A stretch of DNA of 64,000 nucleotides, from contig CM042685.1 in assembly GCA_023614405.1 (NCBI GenBank), forward strand, positions 231,611,661-231,675,660, given 5' to 3'. Made by a program: the position numbers and the translations under genes. Positions 52,484-64,000 of the stretch are shown piece after piece. How positions within the stretch are numbered: position 1 is the stretch's first letter; the number at the start of each line of letters is the position of its first letter. The notes under the pieces are model-generated. The model saw only the letters and a list, made by a program, of their open reading frames with translations, did no database searches and was not told the DNA's origin. Source of the DNA: Avena insularis. Its lineage: Eukaryota > Streptophyta > Magnoliopsida > Poales > Poaceae.

Positions 52484-53839
52484 TGATGACCCACAAGTAT
52501 AGGGGATCGCAACAGTATTCACGGGTAGTATTACCCAATTTATTGATTCGACACAAGGGGAGCCAAAGAATACTTGCAAGCCTTAACAACTGAGTTGTCA
52601 GTTCAGCTGCACCTGGAAATAGTTATTGCTCACAGAAGTTTATCAGTAGTGACAGTTTGTAGTAGAAACCGCAAAGCAACAGTGAAACATGAGCAATAGT
52701 AAAGATACGATAATGATGGGATTTGAGTCTTTGAGACATAGGGATGGATGAATGACGTTGCATGGACGAGTCTAAACATGTAACTTCAAGATCTATAACA
52801 TTGCAGATAAATAATAACAAGCATCCAAGTACTAAACAATCCTAGGCATGTGCTCCAAATATAGTCATACATGCTCGCAATGAGAACTTGCACAACATCT
52901 TCTGTCCAGCCAGCCCGTGGCAGTGGGGCCTCTAGGGAACTACTGGCAATTAAGGTGCTCCTTTTAATAGAGCACCGGAGCAAAGCATTAACACTCCATG
53001 AACACATGTGATCCTCACACCATAGCCATCCCCTCCGGTTGTCCCAATTATTGTCACTTTGGGGCCTTTGGATCCGGACAATGATATGTGTACGCAACTT
53101 GCAGATAAGATCACAAACAATACTATCATAATGATTCAATAATAAGTTCAGATCTGAGATCATGGCACTCGGTTCCTAGTGACAGGCATTAAGCACAACA
53201 AGTTGCAACAAAGTCAAATAGCACAAGAGATACTAGGCACTATGCCCTAACAATCTTATTTGATTACATGATAGAACTCATCCAATACCCACCATCCCCA
53301 AGCCTACAGCGGGGGATTACTCACTCATGGATGAGGGAAACATCGGTGGTTGATGGAGATGTGTTGGTGATGATGATGGCGATGATCCTCTCCAAATTCC
53401 CCGTCCCGGCAGGGTGCCAGAACGGAGTTTTTGGATCCGAATCTTGGTTTTTGGTGGCGGCGACAGAGCGGAAATCTTTCTGGAAAACTATCGAACCCCC
53501 CTCGGTTTTTAGGTCGAAAGGCAACTTATAGGTGCAGAGGGAGGCCGAGGAGCTGCCTGGGGTGGCCACACCCCTCCTAGGCGCGAGGTCGGGGCCCGCT
53601 GGGTGGGTCTGGGCCCCAGCCTCCCTCCGCTCTTCTTCCGCTCCGTGGATCTTCGGTGAAATATAATTTTTGGCATATTTTCCGGATTTTCCGATAGTTC
53701 ATTTTCTGCACAAAACAAGACACTAAGGTAATTCTCTGAAAACAAAGCGCCACCGTGTTAGTTGTATCCAAATCACACAAGTTTAGAGGAGAAACAATAG
53801 CAAAGTTTTCGAGAAAGTAGATACGTTTTGGACATATCA
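52484..53839 (-). repeat. 3' LTR of Athila-type element (1356 bp)
   Basis: TGATGACCCACAAGTATAGG on the + strand at the left, GACATATCA at the right. The right border is set by the adjoining polypurine tract. No internal gene. Confidence 0.8.
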
Positions 53840-53861
53840 ACCCCCCCCCCCCCAAGCTTAT
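53840..53861 (-). promoter_or_regulatory. Polypurine tract of Athila-type element
   Basis: On the - strand AAGCTTG followed by a run of about 13 more G, directly before the LTR. Confidence 0.85.
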
Positions 53862-56060
53862 CTTATTGCTTGTCCTCAAGCAATTCAGTTGAAAACTAAG
53901 TGCGATAAAAGAACTTTCATGAACACTTTGATTCATATGATGTAAATATTCTCAGCACAGGAGTAGATGCTTAGACAATTCATAATAAGGAGTATGCAAC
54001 TAAGTCTACTCAATAGTAATTGCAAGCTATGAAGAGAAACCAACTCAATAATAATAAGTAGCATGAAACATAAACATAAGCAACATTGCAATGCTCATAA
54101 TAAGGTATGATAGAGTGGTATCTCGCTTGCCTTTGTTTGAAGAGCACAATAAATGCCAAGGCACCTCTGAAGTTCACATGAAGACTATAAGTAAAGATAT
54201 CAGAGATACAAGCATCAAAGTCATGACATAATTAACCAAGTTTTGGAACAAACACAAAAATGACAACTATGCTCTCAAGAAGGTGCTCATAGAATAAGTG
54301 GTGACTCAACAAGGTTGTGAAAACGGTTTTGTAAGGTTTGAAAGGCTTCCCAATGCTGAAAGGAAGGTACTCATTAGCTTTGAGCTCTCATTGCCCTTAT
54401 CATAGGATCTTCATGTGGTTAAGGTGAAAGTGAGGTCCACTCTAAATCATATGCTTGACAGACCATAGACTGGAAATCCCAAGTCCCTTGGGTACGAGGG
54501 TCGCTCCGCATGCTACTCAACTTTGGTCACCTGAAAGTTCTTGTCATTGTAAATACATGCATATCATCGAGAACCGCCAACGGGGTACCCCTTGCACATG
54601 GTATAGGAGCTTTCCCATAACCAAAATGACAAGGCAAGCAGACAATGGGCATCTCAGCAATCTTTTTATTTATCATATGCATAGCTTTTTATTGAGTACG
54701 CTTCATAGATGCTCTTTATAGTGATGCTGCAAGTTTCCACCGTGATTAAGCATGGCTTAAGCTAGCGGCCCAAATGTTTCTCTAACACAATGTATAAACT
54801 CCATGAACTCACAACCTCCCCTTTTATTTCACATCATCGACATCCGTAAACAAAAGAGAAAGGAATCAACTGGTTTAGATATCCAAAAAAGTGTTGAAAG
54901 CGTTCCCCGTGACAACATGGTTCTGCTGACTCCCAGTATATAATTAGCAGGCATATAACTTTCATGGACTAGTCACAATGGTTCAGAATTATTAAGGGCA
55001 AGGAATAAAGTGTGCCATCAAGTTCGTGAGAGCTTTACTAACTAAGTTTCTCAAAACAGACAAACATTTTATTTTGGAAGAAAACACGGCATATGGAATA
55101 TGCACTAAAATAGAAAATGATGCTAATAGGTAGGTATGGTGGACACAGGTGGCAATAATGGTTTTGGGGAGTTGGAAGCACAGGTGGAGCACGTACTCAG
55201 TGCAAGTGAAGGCTAGCAATAGAGAGGGAGTGACAAACAAGAGAGAGCAATAGCTGTCATAATCATGCTTGCAACAAAACAGGACTAACTATGGCATGAA
55301 AGTGATACAAGAACTTTGAGGCAAAATAAATCATCGAGGCTTACTTACTATTGATTAGTCATATGCATGCGTGAGCATGTGCCAAGTCGGTTCACATGAA
55401 CAGTCAGAGGAGGATACCACAATATCATACCAAAGTATGAATAAAACAATGCAACCAAACATTCATATGACATGCTACAAACTATTAGCAAGATGGAGCT
55501 AATCATAGACAAGCAAGAACTACTAAGCATCCATAATGACATACACCTTACACAAACAGGCTAAGCATGCTCACAATGATGAGTATATGTACAAAAATGA
55601 AACAACTAGAGTTCATTACCAGCCTCTTACCACACCTCGAGTTGTCTTAATCTTCATTATTGCCCTTCACTTGTGTGACTTGAATAATTAACATGAAACC
55701 AAAATCCACTGAGGACGGCTGAACCCTGCAAGGAACTCACAAAACCAAAGAAGAACAAAAAATATTTTTGGTGTTTTCAATTTTTTTAGAAACAAGCAAA
55801 CAAATAAAAACCAAACAAAAACAAAGCAAACCAAACAAAGAAAAATATCTTTGGATTTTTTTAAGGCAAACCAAATCAAAGAAACAAAGAAACAAACCAA
55901 GAGAAACAAAGAAAATATTTTTGGTATTTTTTTGGTTTTTTAGAAAGAAGCAACAAAAACCAAAAAGAAAGCGAAACAATGGATATACAAAGAACCGACC
56001 GAACATGATATACATATGAGTGTGATGTCGGTATACCTCCCCCCAAGCTTAGGCTTTTGG
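53862..56060 (-). other. 3' non-coding region of Athila-type element
   Basis: About 2.2 kb without a recognisable gene. 55735-55990 is a low-complexity stretch of AAACCAAA and TTTTTGGT type words. A long untranslated stretch after the last ORF is usual in Athila elements. Confidence 0.6.
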
Positions 56061-56725
56061 CCTAAGTGGGGCTCAATCCCATGGTGCCCAAGTAGATGCA
56101 TCTCCGTAGTATGTTGAGAAAGCTCCCTCGTCCGGGTACGAGCTCGAGGCCTCCCCTATGTAATATGCAGGGGGTCGTACGATGGAGCTTCCTACTGATA
56201 GTGCCCATGGAAGTTGAGAGAACGCAGGTTGTCGTCCATCTCCGCCTTTGAGCGTGACCAAGGTCCCTGAGAAATACTGAACAAAGTGGTTTGGGATAGA
56301 GGGATCTCTCTCTGTTCCCCGTCAGTAAACAACATTCTATAAACCAAGTTCTCAAGAGTAGAGCTAGTGGTGACAAAGTGGTGCGCCTTCATGGCAGCAA
56401 AATCAAGCCTCTGAGGATCCAAAACTGTATCATGTGGATCAACAGCAATGTCCAAGGCAGCAGCAACACAAGTAGCAATAATTCCCTCATAAATGGGTCC
56501 CTTAGCAGCTAAACGATGAGCAATGAGAGAACCAAGATTATACTTGTCCTCATTGTTAAGCGCAGCAACTAAGAAGGCCAATTTATAGTTGGAAATATTA
56601 CTAGTGTTCTCCCTACCAAGAACACTGGTGGCAAGATAGTAGGCAAAATACCTGATGGCTGGAAGTTGAATGTTCTTTATCTTCCCTCGCTGAGCTCTAT
56701 GGTCATCATCATTGGTTATTCCTCA
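56061..56725 (-). pseudogene. Late (env-like) ORF of Athila-type element, C-terminal part
   Basis: On the - strand LPAIRYFAYYLATSVLGREN, LAFLVAALNNEDKYNLGSLI and AHRLAAKGPIYEGIIATCVA, then MKAHHFVTTSSTLENLVYRM, ending in the SKAEMDDNLRSLNFHGHYQ area at 56192 with a shifted tail to about 56070 (EASSSYPDEGAFSTYYGD). The pattern fits the ORF of Athila elements located near the 3' end. The N-terminal part is cut off by the insertion at 56731. Confidence 0.5.
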
Positions 56726-56730
56726 GTAAA

Positions 56731-59700
56731 TATAGCACCCCCCGGGGTTAGGGTTAAACTAACCTCAGATCACGATCTAAGATAAGTTCAACTCCAAACA
56801 CGGAAGATCACAGTATGATTCGGTAACATTACAGGACACAGGGATTCAACAGTATAAGTTTAAACTCTTAGCAGAGTGAGATATTAGAGTTATTACAAAC
56901 CAGAGGTCATAGACCCAACATTACATCACACAGCGAAAGCAAATTATGTTGTTCTACACAACAACTTAGCAAAAGGCCTAAGAGGCCATTAACAAAAGTG
57001 ACGTCCATCCCATAGTCCTTAGGCTGCTACCTAGGACCCCCAACTACTCATGGGTGTCAACGTAGAAGCCACCTTCAGTTGCAACCAGATCGTCTATAGA
57101 AAACAACAATGGCGCAAGGCTGAGTATGAGAATGTACTCCTCAAGACTTAGATAACCTAGTATCTACATGCTCTGGCTAGAAAGGCTTTCTCTGGATTTT
57201 ATTTTGCGGAAAGCAATATTTGTTTGTAAACAAGAGAGAGAAGAGGCTCGTCTACTCAGAATCTTTTAAAAGGGATAAGATAGCGACTTCTTCATCTTGT
57301 TCATCACATCTCGGTAACCACCAGCTTCATCAGAACCTCCTATCTAGGATCACCCCCTCGACCCGGAAGAAGCATCCTTAAGCACACGTGGATCAGCAAG
57401 TTTTATAGTGCTTAATGTTATCTATGATCTTAAGTTCGGTCGCCAAGTCATTCATAATCGTGAACACGGCTTTTCAAAAAGATTTAACCCTGCAGGGGTG
57501 TACAACTTTACCCACACGCACCAACCGACTCTTAATGCCAAATTATTAGCCCTCTTCCTTGGAAGGCCGGCAGAGGGTGGTTGACCACGACCTTTACCTT
57601 GCTTTCGCCGAGACCATGAGTCATGCTATAAGTATGATTCCGCCGTAACGGGTCAAATCCCGAAGCCAGTACTTAAAGATGTGAGGCGAGGTTGGTTTAC
57701 CAGGGGCGCTATCTACCCCAAGCAACCCGGTCCACGCTTCCCTACCTGTTATGATGCACCTCCATCACCTCCTCTTTTGAAAACGTTTTCAATGCGTATG
57801 CCAAATGGAAAGCCCGAACTATGTGACTATGGAATCTACTAGGCAAGTTAGTTAGTCGAGGGGTTATCTAGGCCCCGTGTGGCTATACGCTCGTCTTGGT
57901 TCCAAAGGTAAGAACTCAGTTCCTAGTGGTGGCGAGCATGGGACTACAAAAACCACACCCAACGTGGCCTCCCAGACAAGCCTTATCATGTTTAATTAAC
58001 TCCTTTGATGATGTCACCATCTCCTACCTCACTACCTTCTTTGGCACCTCTGATCCGCCATTGAATAGATCAGACGTTGTTTCTATGCTTGGCTAAGCTG
58101 TCGGTCTTAGAAGCTCTAGCAACGCTCAGATGCCAGACCTAGGTATGCTAGGAGCAGTGGATCAGGAGTATAAGGCTACAATAGTGAAAATTATGCAGCA
58201 GATAGGTAACACTAACTACTGACAAAAGACCACATTTGGAATCGTGTGCATCATAGCGAGAAAGTAATATACTTTATAAAAGTAGGTTCAAAATGAGAGG
58301 CTACGCTTGCCTTGTCCATCAGTAGACAGGTACGGATCTTCGGTGTTGTTGACTTCAACTTCGGGTTCGGATCCTATCGCGAAGAACCAAATACCGGAAA
58401 GGGAGAAGCAACATTCAATACATGGCATGTGCAATGCTCAATCAATATGGATCATATGACAAGTTAACTTGCGTTGAAATGAAACCCTAAGGCATGCTTG
58501 ACAACTTAAACGGGGTTCCGAGGGTTGAAAACCCTAACTTGGAAAACTCCGGAAACACATGAGAGGGGTTACTATGTTGTTATATTTAAACTTGTCATTA
58601 AAGTTGTTGAACAATGCATGATTATAGGTTAGTTAGATAGTTCTCATTTTTCTGAACATTTTGATATATTATTTGTATTTTTCTGAATTACTGATTAAAA
58701 GTTATGGAATTTACAATATTCAAAACAATTTCTGAAATTATCCCTTTTATTGCATTTTTCTGGAAATAAAAGAAACTGAAAAAAATTTACACTGCAGGGT
58801 GGGCTAGCCACAGTCACAGATAGGTGGGCCTCTGGCCACCTCAGCAACCACGTTGGCCAGGCGGGGTCAGAGACATTTTTCACCGGGGGTGGTTCTAGCC
58901 AGAGAGGCTGACGGGTGGGGTCGGTCCACGCAAGCAAGCCACACGAGCGCTACTTTGGCTTGCCGGCCAATGGGCCAGACGACGGTGGCAGACGACAGAG
59001 GAGGGTGAACTACGGCGTGCGACTAGGGCTGCTCGAACCAACGCTGCGAGACGAACCTAATAGCGGCGGCGCCTCTGTTTATTGGTCACCGGAGATTGGT
59101 CAACAGCGATGAACGGCGGCGGTGTTCTCTGCTCTACGGCACGGGCGCGACACAGAGGACTAGAGGGGGAAAGGAGGGTGCCTTGAGCACCAGGAGCTCA
59201 CCCCAAGGCGATTGGTGTCGACGGCGAGGCGAGGCGGTGACCGGAGTGGCGGCGAGGCGTGTGACTGAGCACGTCGGAGTCGGAGAGGAAGCGGTCAATG
59301 GCGACGAATCCCGGTGCCCCTTGTCGATTCATTCTGCAGGAGGACAAAGTGGAGCAAGGCAAAGCTCGTGGCAGTGTCGGATGGGCTCGGGGAGGCCGGC
59401 AACGGCGGCTAGCCGGCGGCCATGGCGGCTAGGGTTCGGGCTATCGCTGCACGGAGAGGGAGAGAGAGGGGAAAGTGAGGTCCAGGGAAAACGGAGCACG
59501 GCGCCGGCGGGTCTTATCCTTGCGAGCATCGGCGGCGCGCATCGCAACGACGAGGCGGCATCGGGCGGCCGCGGCGGCGACAGCGAGCTGCCTGCCGTCA
59601 GCGGGGAAGACGACAGGGGAGCGGGCGAAGCGGTACCGGCTGCTAGCGGGCTAGAGTGGGCCGGGTACTGGGCCGCGGGAGAGGGAGAGAGGGGAAAAGG

Positions 59701-60080
59701 TTGCTGGGTTGCGGCGTGATAAGGCTCTTACTCTATTTTTTTATTTAGAAACCCTTTTCTTTTTCTGAGTTTGATTTATGTTTTAAGTTTTGAATTCCAA
59801 ATCTGTTTTGAATCATTCAAAATTACCAGAGAGGTTTTGTGAAATATATAACATTTGTGGGGCCCTTTTAATCAAGTTGGGCTCCAAATATTTTTGTCAT
59901 TTCAAAATTCAAAACTAGTTTGAATAAATTTCAAAGAGGGAGGGAACATAGGGTTTTAGGGTTTTGAATTTGCATTTCTTAAACCACACACTTGAACTTA
60001 TGCATACATTTTATTGATTTAAACAGATGCTTGCAATGCTTAGGTACTAATTACATATGTTACAAACTTGGGCTATTACA
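56731..60080 (-). repeat. 3' LTR of element B (3350 bp)
   Basis: On the - strand it starts TGTAATAGCCCAAG at 60080 and ends GGGGGGTGCTATA at 56731, where the expected final CA has become TA. The part from 56743 to about 57080 matches the 5' LTR at 63662-64000 with few differences. A GC-rich block (58880-59720) yields long but unconvincing open frames. Confidence 0.85.
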
Positions 60081-60095
60081 GCTCTACCCCCCTTA
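60081..60095 (-). promoter_or_regulatory. Polypurine tract of element B
   Basis: On the - strand TAAGGGGGGTAGAGC directly before the LTR. Confidence 0.85.
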
Positions 60096-60117
60096 CAAGA
60101 ATCTCGACCCGAGATTC

Positions 60118-60770
60118 CTAAGTTTTAGAAAAGAAGGCAGGGTACTCAGATCTAAGACGATCTTCTCGTTCCCATGTTGCTTCGTCCTCAGAGTGATGAG
60201 ACCACTGAACTTTCAGGAACTTGATGTTTTGACGACGAGTTTGGCGCTCGGCTTCATCAAGGATACGAACAGGATACTCACGATAAGTCAGATCCTTCTG
60301 AAGATCAAGAGTTTGGTGATCAACACCACGGACAGGGTCTTTGAAGCAACACTTAAGTTGTGACACATGAAAGACGTCATGCACCTTGGGAAAGTTTGCA
60401 GGCAACTCCAACTTGTATGCGAGGTTACCTTGCCTGGATAGAACATGAAAAGGACCAACATAGCAAGGAGATAGTTTGCCTTTGATGTCGAAACGATGGA
60501 CACCCTTCAGAGGAGTGACCCGGAGATAGGCTTGATCACCGACTTCATATTCAATATGTTGATGGTGACGATCATGATAGCTTTTCTAGCGAGACTGAGC
60601 AGTTTTCAAACGATCTCGAATGATACGAACTTGATCTTCTACTTCCTGGATCATATCCGGACCAAAGAACTTTCTTTCGCCGGTTTCTGACCAGTTCAAA
60701 GGAGTACGACAAGTTATTCCATATCTCAGTAATGTTCCCTTTGATCTCAGTAATTTCAGAATCATGTTTC
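60118..60770 (-). pseudogene. Integrase tail and chromodomain of element B
   Basis: Only the end of integrase is left: CRTPLNWSETGERKFFGPDM and the coiled EVEDQVRIIRDRLKTAQSR, a frameshift with stops near 60585, then LPANFPKVHDVFHVSQLKCC and the chromodomain VQWSHHSEDEATWEREDRL, ending at 60118. The zinc module and the DDE core are missing. Confidence 0.85.
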
Positions 60771-61885
60771 TAAGCAAGCTTGATGTCACCCTCTATAGAA
60801 GACTTCACTTCAAGAGTAGAAAGGAATCCACGAGGAACTACTTCAAGATTCAATCGAGCAAATTCCTCATGAAGAGAAGGTTGATATTGTTTGATCATCA
60901 AATTGTTGCAATAAGACTTACGACTTAACGCATCAGCAACGCCGTTGGCTTTCCCAGGTTGATAGTTGAGACCCAAATCATAGTCCTTGATGAGTTCCAA
61001 CCATCTTCTTTGCCTGAGATTCAGATCAGGTTGTGTGAAAAGGTACTTCAGACTTTGATGATCCGAGTATAACTCGCAACGGCTACCAAGAAGGTAATGT
61101 CGCCGTTGCTTAAGAGCATGAACAACAGCTGCAAGCTCAAGATCATGAGTTGGGTAGTTGTTCTCATGTGGTTTTAGATGACGGGAAGCATAAGCCACCA
61201 CATGCCCATATTTCATCAACACACATCCGAGACCTTGGTGGGAAGCATCACAAAAGACGACATAGTCTTTGCTAGTGTCTGGGAGAACCAGCATCGGAGC
61301 AGTTGTTAACTTAGTTTTCAACATCTGGAAGCTTTCTTCAGCCTTATCAGACCATTCAAACTTCTTATCCTTCTTAAGAAGATCGGTCATCGGCTTTGCA
61401 ATCCTAGAGAAGTTCTCAATGAACCGACGGTAATAACCAGCCATCCCGAGAAAACTTCGGACATCCTTCACAGATTTAGGAGACTCCCAGTCGAGGATAG
61501 TTTGAACCTTATCGGGGATAACAACAACCCCTTGAGCGGAAACAACATGACCAAGAAAAACGATCTCTTGTAACTAAAACTCACATTTGGAAAACTTGGC
61601 ATAGAGACGATGTTCTCGAAGTTTTGTCAACACCAAACGAAGATGTTCAGCATGCTCTTCTTCAGTCTTGGAATAAACCAGAATGTCATCGATGTAGACC
61701 ACGACGAACTTGTCAAGGTACTCCATGAAGACAGAGTTCATAAGCCGCATAAAAGTGGCTGGAGCATTGGTAAGACCAAAGGACATGACTGTATACTCGT
61801 AAAGACCATAACGAGTGGTGAAAGAAGTCTTTGGAATATCTTCCTTACGGATCTTTATCTGGTGATACCCTGACCTTAGATCCAT
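60770..61885 (-). pseudogene. RT (catalytic part) and RNase H of element B
   Basis: [39 protein letters not shown] and the intact [17 protein letters not shown] at about 61574 follows KFSKCEF. RNase [55 protein letters not shown] and [20 protein letters not shown], with the [14 protein letters not shown] end. The frame stays open to 60770, where the integrase deletion begins. Confidence 0.88.
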
Positions 61886-61912
61886 TTTGGAAAAGACAGT
61901 GGCACCACTTAA

Positions 61913-62482
61913 CTAATCAAAGAGATCGTTGATCCTAGGGAGAGGATACTTGTTCTTGATAGTCACAACATTGAGTGGGCGATAATCCACAACCAGACGC
62001 GGTATATTATCCTGCTTCTTGACAAAGATGGTAGGACATCCCCAAGAAGATGTGCTGGGATGAATGTATCCTTTTCCTTCTAACTCCTCTAATTGCTTCT
62101 TCAACTCCACAAGCTCATGAGGAGGCATAAGATAGGGTCTTTTAGAAACAGGAGCAGTTCCAGGAACTAGCTCTATGAAAAACTCCACACTTCGATCAGG
62201 TGGCATGCCAGGCAACTCCTCAGGAAAGTCATCTGGGAATTCACAGACCATAGAAACATCTTGGATCTCTAGCGGAGGTAAAACTTCAAGGGCATACAAC
62301 TCTGCTTCAGGAATAGAAACAGCTGAAGGAGATAGTGACCCTACGGTCCAGTACTTGACTGTTATGCCAGCAGGACTAGTCAGAGTCACAGACTTGGTTG
62401 TACAATCGAGAATAGCTTGATAACGGGTCAACCAGTCCATGCCCAAAATGATGACAATATCAGTTGACTTGAGGGCGATCAA
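61913..62482 (-). pseudogene. Protease end and RT start of element B
   Basis: [16 protein letters not shown], then the linker and [55 protein letters not shown] and [20 protein letters not shown], to a TAG after INDLFD (61913), where one substitution from CAG would explain the stop (the next codons are LSGATVFSK). Confidence 0.88.
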
Positions 62483-62514
62483 AGAAGTGGGGAAAAGTTG
62501 AAATGCAACTTCGA

Positions 62515-63646
62515 TTAGATTCCCATACTAACCATGGTGAAACACCACCTAGAACCAGGAGACTGAACTAGCAGAGGAACAGATAACCCCTCAAAACTTA
62601 TCCCATGCATTTGAGCAAAAGCTTGTGACAGGAATGAATGCGATGCTCCAGAATCAAACAAAACTTTAGCTGGAATTTGATTGATACGAAGCGTACCCAT
62701 GATGACGCTTGGATCTTCCTGAGCCTCCTCAGCAGAGATATGGTTCAGGCATCCTTTTTCCAGCACCTTGGTACTTATCATTCTTCTTTGATGGTTGTGT
62801 CTTATTAGCAGCACTCTTTTGAGGACAGTCTCTTGCATAGTGGCCAGGTTGGTGACAGTTGAAACATATGAGGCCTAATCCAGTACCAGTAGCAGGATAA
62901 TTTGATCCACCAGCATTGTTTGGCTTAGCATTCGGAAGAGGTGCATATCCAGAAGTCCTTGGAGTACAAGGAGCACGTGGCACAACACCATAAGGCACGA
63001 AGACACGACGCTTCTTATTACCAGAACCAGCCTTGGTGTACCCCTCCTGAGGACGCTTACGAGTTTATTCATACTCCACCTTTCCACTCTCGGCTTTCAT
63101 AGCCTTGTTGACAAGATCTTAGAAGTTAACAAAGTCCATGAGATGGATATCACGGTGAACCTCAGGATCTAGTCCCTTGCATAACAGAGCTTGCTTCTTA
63201 ACATCAGTGGAGACCTCTTCGGTAGCATAGCAGGCAAGACGATTGAAGTTGTGCTGGTAATCACACACGGAACCAGTGCCCTGCTTAAGCTTGAGGAACT
63301 CCTACCTCTTTTGATCCATCAGGCCCTCCGGAATATAGCAAGCTCGGAAGGCTTCAGTGAACTCTTGCCATGTAACAACATGTTGAGCTTCTTGCACAGC
63401 CAAGAAATTTTCCCACCAGGAGTTGGCTGCTCCCTCCAGATGATAGGCAGCAAAAGTCACCCAATCAGCTTGAGCAACATGACCAACCTGAAGTTTGCGC
63501 TCCATGGTGCGGAGCCAGTAGTCCGCATCAAGTGGCTCAATGGAATAGCTGAAAACTGGCGGTATGAGACGTGTGAAGTCCTTGATTCCAACTTGATTGT
63601 TCTGGCATTGAGCAGTGTTGCGCTCAATCCTTTCAAGGGGCCTCAT
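62515..63646 (-). pseudogene. gag and protease of element B, N-terminus deleted
   Basis: The gag core begins MRPLERIERNTAQ and has DFTRLIPPVFSYSIEPLDAD, YWLRTMERKLQVGHV, FAAYHLEGAANSWWENF and FTEAFRACYIPEGLMDQKR, then a stop or frameshift near 63300. The zinc knuckle CFNCHQPGHYARDC (CX2CX4HX4C) lies near 62830-62870. The protease follows: VLFDSGASHSFLSQAFAQMH. The usual N-terminal region before RIER is absent because a deletion joins this point to the LTR. Confidence 0.82.
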
Positions 63647-63661
63647 GTTGTCAGCACGGTT

Positions 63662-64000
63662 GGGGTTAGGGTTAAACTAACCTCAGATCACGATCTAAGA
63701 TAAGTTCAACTCCAAACACGGAAGATCACAGTATGATTCGGTAACATTACAGAACACAGGGATTCAACAGCATAAGTTTAAACTCTTAGCAGAGTGAGAT
63801 ATTAGAGTTATTACAAACCAGAGGTCATAGACCCAACATTACATCACACAGCGAAAGAAAATTATGTTGTTCTACACAACAACTTAGCAAAAGGCCTAAG
63901 AGGCCATTAACAAAAGTGACGTCCATCCCATAGTCCTCAGGCTGCTACCTGGGCCCCCAACTACTCGTCGATGTCAACGTAGAAGCCACCTTCAGTTGCA
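63662..64000 (-). repeat. Partial 5' LTR of element B
   Basis: GGGGTTAGGGTTAAACTAAC at 63662 matches 56743 onward of the 3' LTR, through GAAGCCACCTTCAGTTGCA at the window end. The last 12 LTR bases (inner end) and the primer-binding site are missing. Confidence 0.9.

Larger units (their letters stand above)
52484..56730 (-). mobile_element. Ty3/gypsy Athila-type element (Sabrina-like), 3' part
   Basis: The 3' LTR (52484-53839) reads on the - strand TGATATGTCCAAAACGTATC to GTGGGTCATCA, a start and end I associate with the Sabrina/WHAM group of Triticeae Athila elements. A G14 polypurine tract precedes it. Upstream lies a long 3' non-coding region and an env-like or late ORF. The rest is cut by the second Tekay element at 56731. 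It is itself inserted in copia RNase H; left flank CTTAT (52479-52483). Confidence 0.75.
56731..64000 (-). mobile_element. Ty3/gypsy chromovirus (Tekay-like), element B, 5' end outside window
   Basis: A - strand element: partial 5' LTR (from 63662 rightward), gag, protease, RT, RNase H, a chromodomain tail, polypurine tract and 3' LTR (56731-60080). Domains resemble those of element A (shared [15 protein letters not shown], [16 protein letters not shown]) but the two are different families by LTR. It has two large deletions: the 5' LTR end with primer-binding site and gag start, and nearly all of integrase. It cuts the Athila element; left flank GTAAA (56726-56730). Confidence 0.88.

Noticed and set aside
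55688..56019. Phe/Lys-rich open frames on both strands
   Set aside because: Low-complexity AAACCAAA/TTTTTGGT sequence in the Athila 3' non-coding region.
59096..59719. Open frame of 207 codons in a GC-rich block
   Set aside because: Inside the LTR of element B; glycine/arginine/alanine-rich composition, no domain. Most likely GC-driven.
63661..63680. Telomere-like GGTTAGGGTTAAAC, also CCCTAACCCTAACCCT near 13010 and AAACCCTAA words near 8590-8680
   Set aside because: Only two or three imperfect units, mostly not the plant TTTAGGG repeat, and part of LTR or 5' UTR sequence. Not a telomere or interstitial telomere tract.

Overview
This window is plant nuclear DNA from a grass, most likely a member of the Triticeae (wheat, barley, rye or Aegilops). 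The reasons are the dense nesting of LTR retrotransposons, LTR ends resembling those of well-known Triticeae families (Angela/BARE-like and Sabrina-like), plant L1-type LINE tails, MITEs, and almost no host coding sequence. I see no complete host gene, no rRNA or tRNA gene and no CRISPR array. Family names below are inferences from remembered end motifs and domain order; boundaries come from LTR pairs, TG..CA ends, primer-binding sites (PBS), polypurine tracts (PPT) and target-site duplications (TSD).

Layout, left to right. (1) 1-12231: a + strand Ty3/gypsy chromovirus (Tekay-like) with a 4.4 kb 3' LTR and frameshifted gag-pol; its 5' LTR runs off the window. (2) 12232-18303: a mosaic. It holds a copia LTR stump, the first two exons of a GRF-type zinc-finger gene (- strand), a MITE-like end, an L1-type LINE 3' fragment, a LINE-derived element lacking its reverse transcriptase (TSD GTAGGAG), and a tandemly repeated unit of about 0.75 kb that carries a 161 bp MITE. 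(3) 18304-38920: a large - strand Ty3/gypsy element of the Tat type (470 bp LTRs) that also carries a spliced antisense gene (+ strand) between pol and its 3' LTR. A nearly intact Angela/BARE-like copia (+, 21716-30032) is inserted in that antisense gene. (4) 38921-44843: a Stowaway-like fragment, then a candidate DNA transposon holding a solo copia LTR (39514-40815, TSD CGCCG) and a striking 2.5 kb array of AAGTTG motifs. (5) 45135-47412: a decayed LINE, a second short-motif array and a GC-rich repeat block. (6) 47413-52483: a - strand SIRE/Maximus-like copia with an env-like ORF, cut at its RNase H by (7) 52484-56730: a - strand Athila-type (Sabrina-like) element, itself cut by (8) 56731-64000: a - strand Tekay-like element lacking its integrase core and primer-binding site.

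Relative ages follow from the nesting: the SIRE-like copia is older than the Athila, which is older than the second Tekay; the Tat element is older than the Angela-like copia. Only the Angela-like copia looks close to intact (a stop inside each of its two coding halves and a few frameshifts), and its 5' LTR has lost its TATA box. Nothing here is clearly a new working system. The items most worth following up are the AAGTTG array with its candidate transposon, the multi-exon antisense gene of the Tat element, and the palindromic GGTAGTACCG clusters of the SIRE-like copia.
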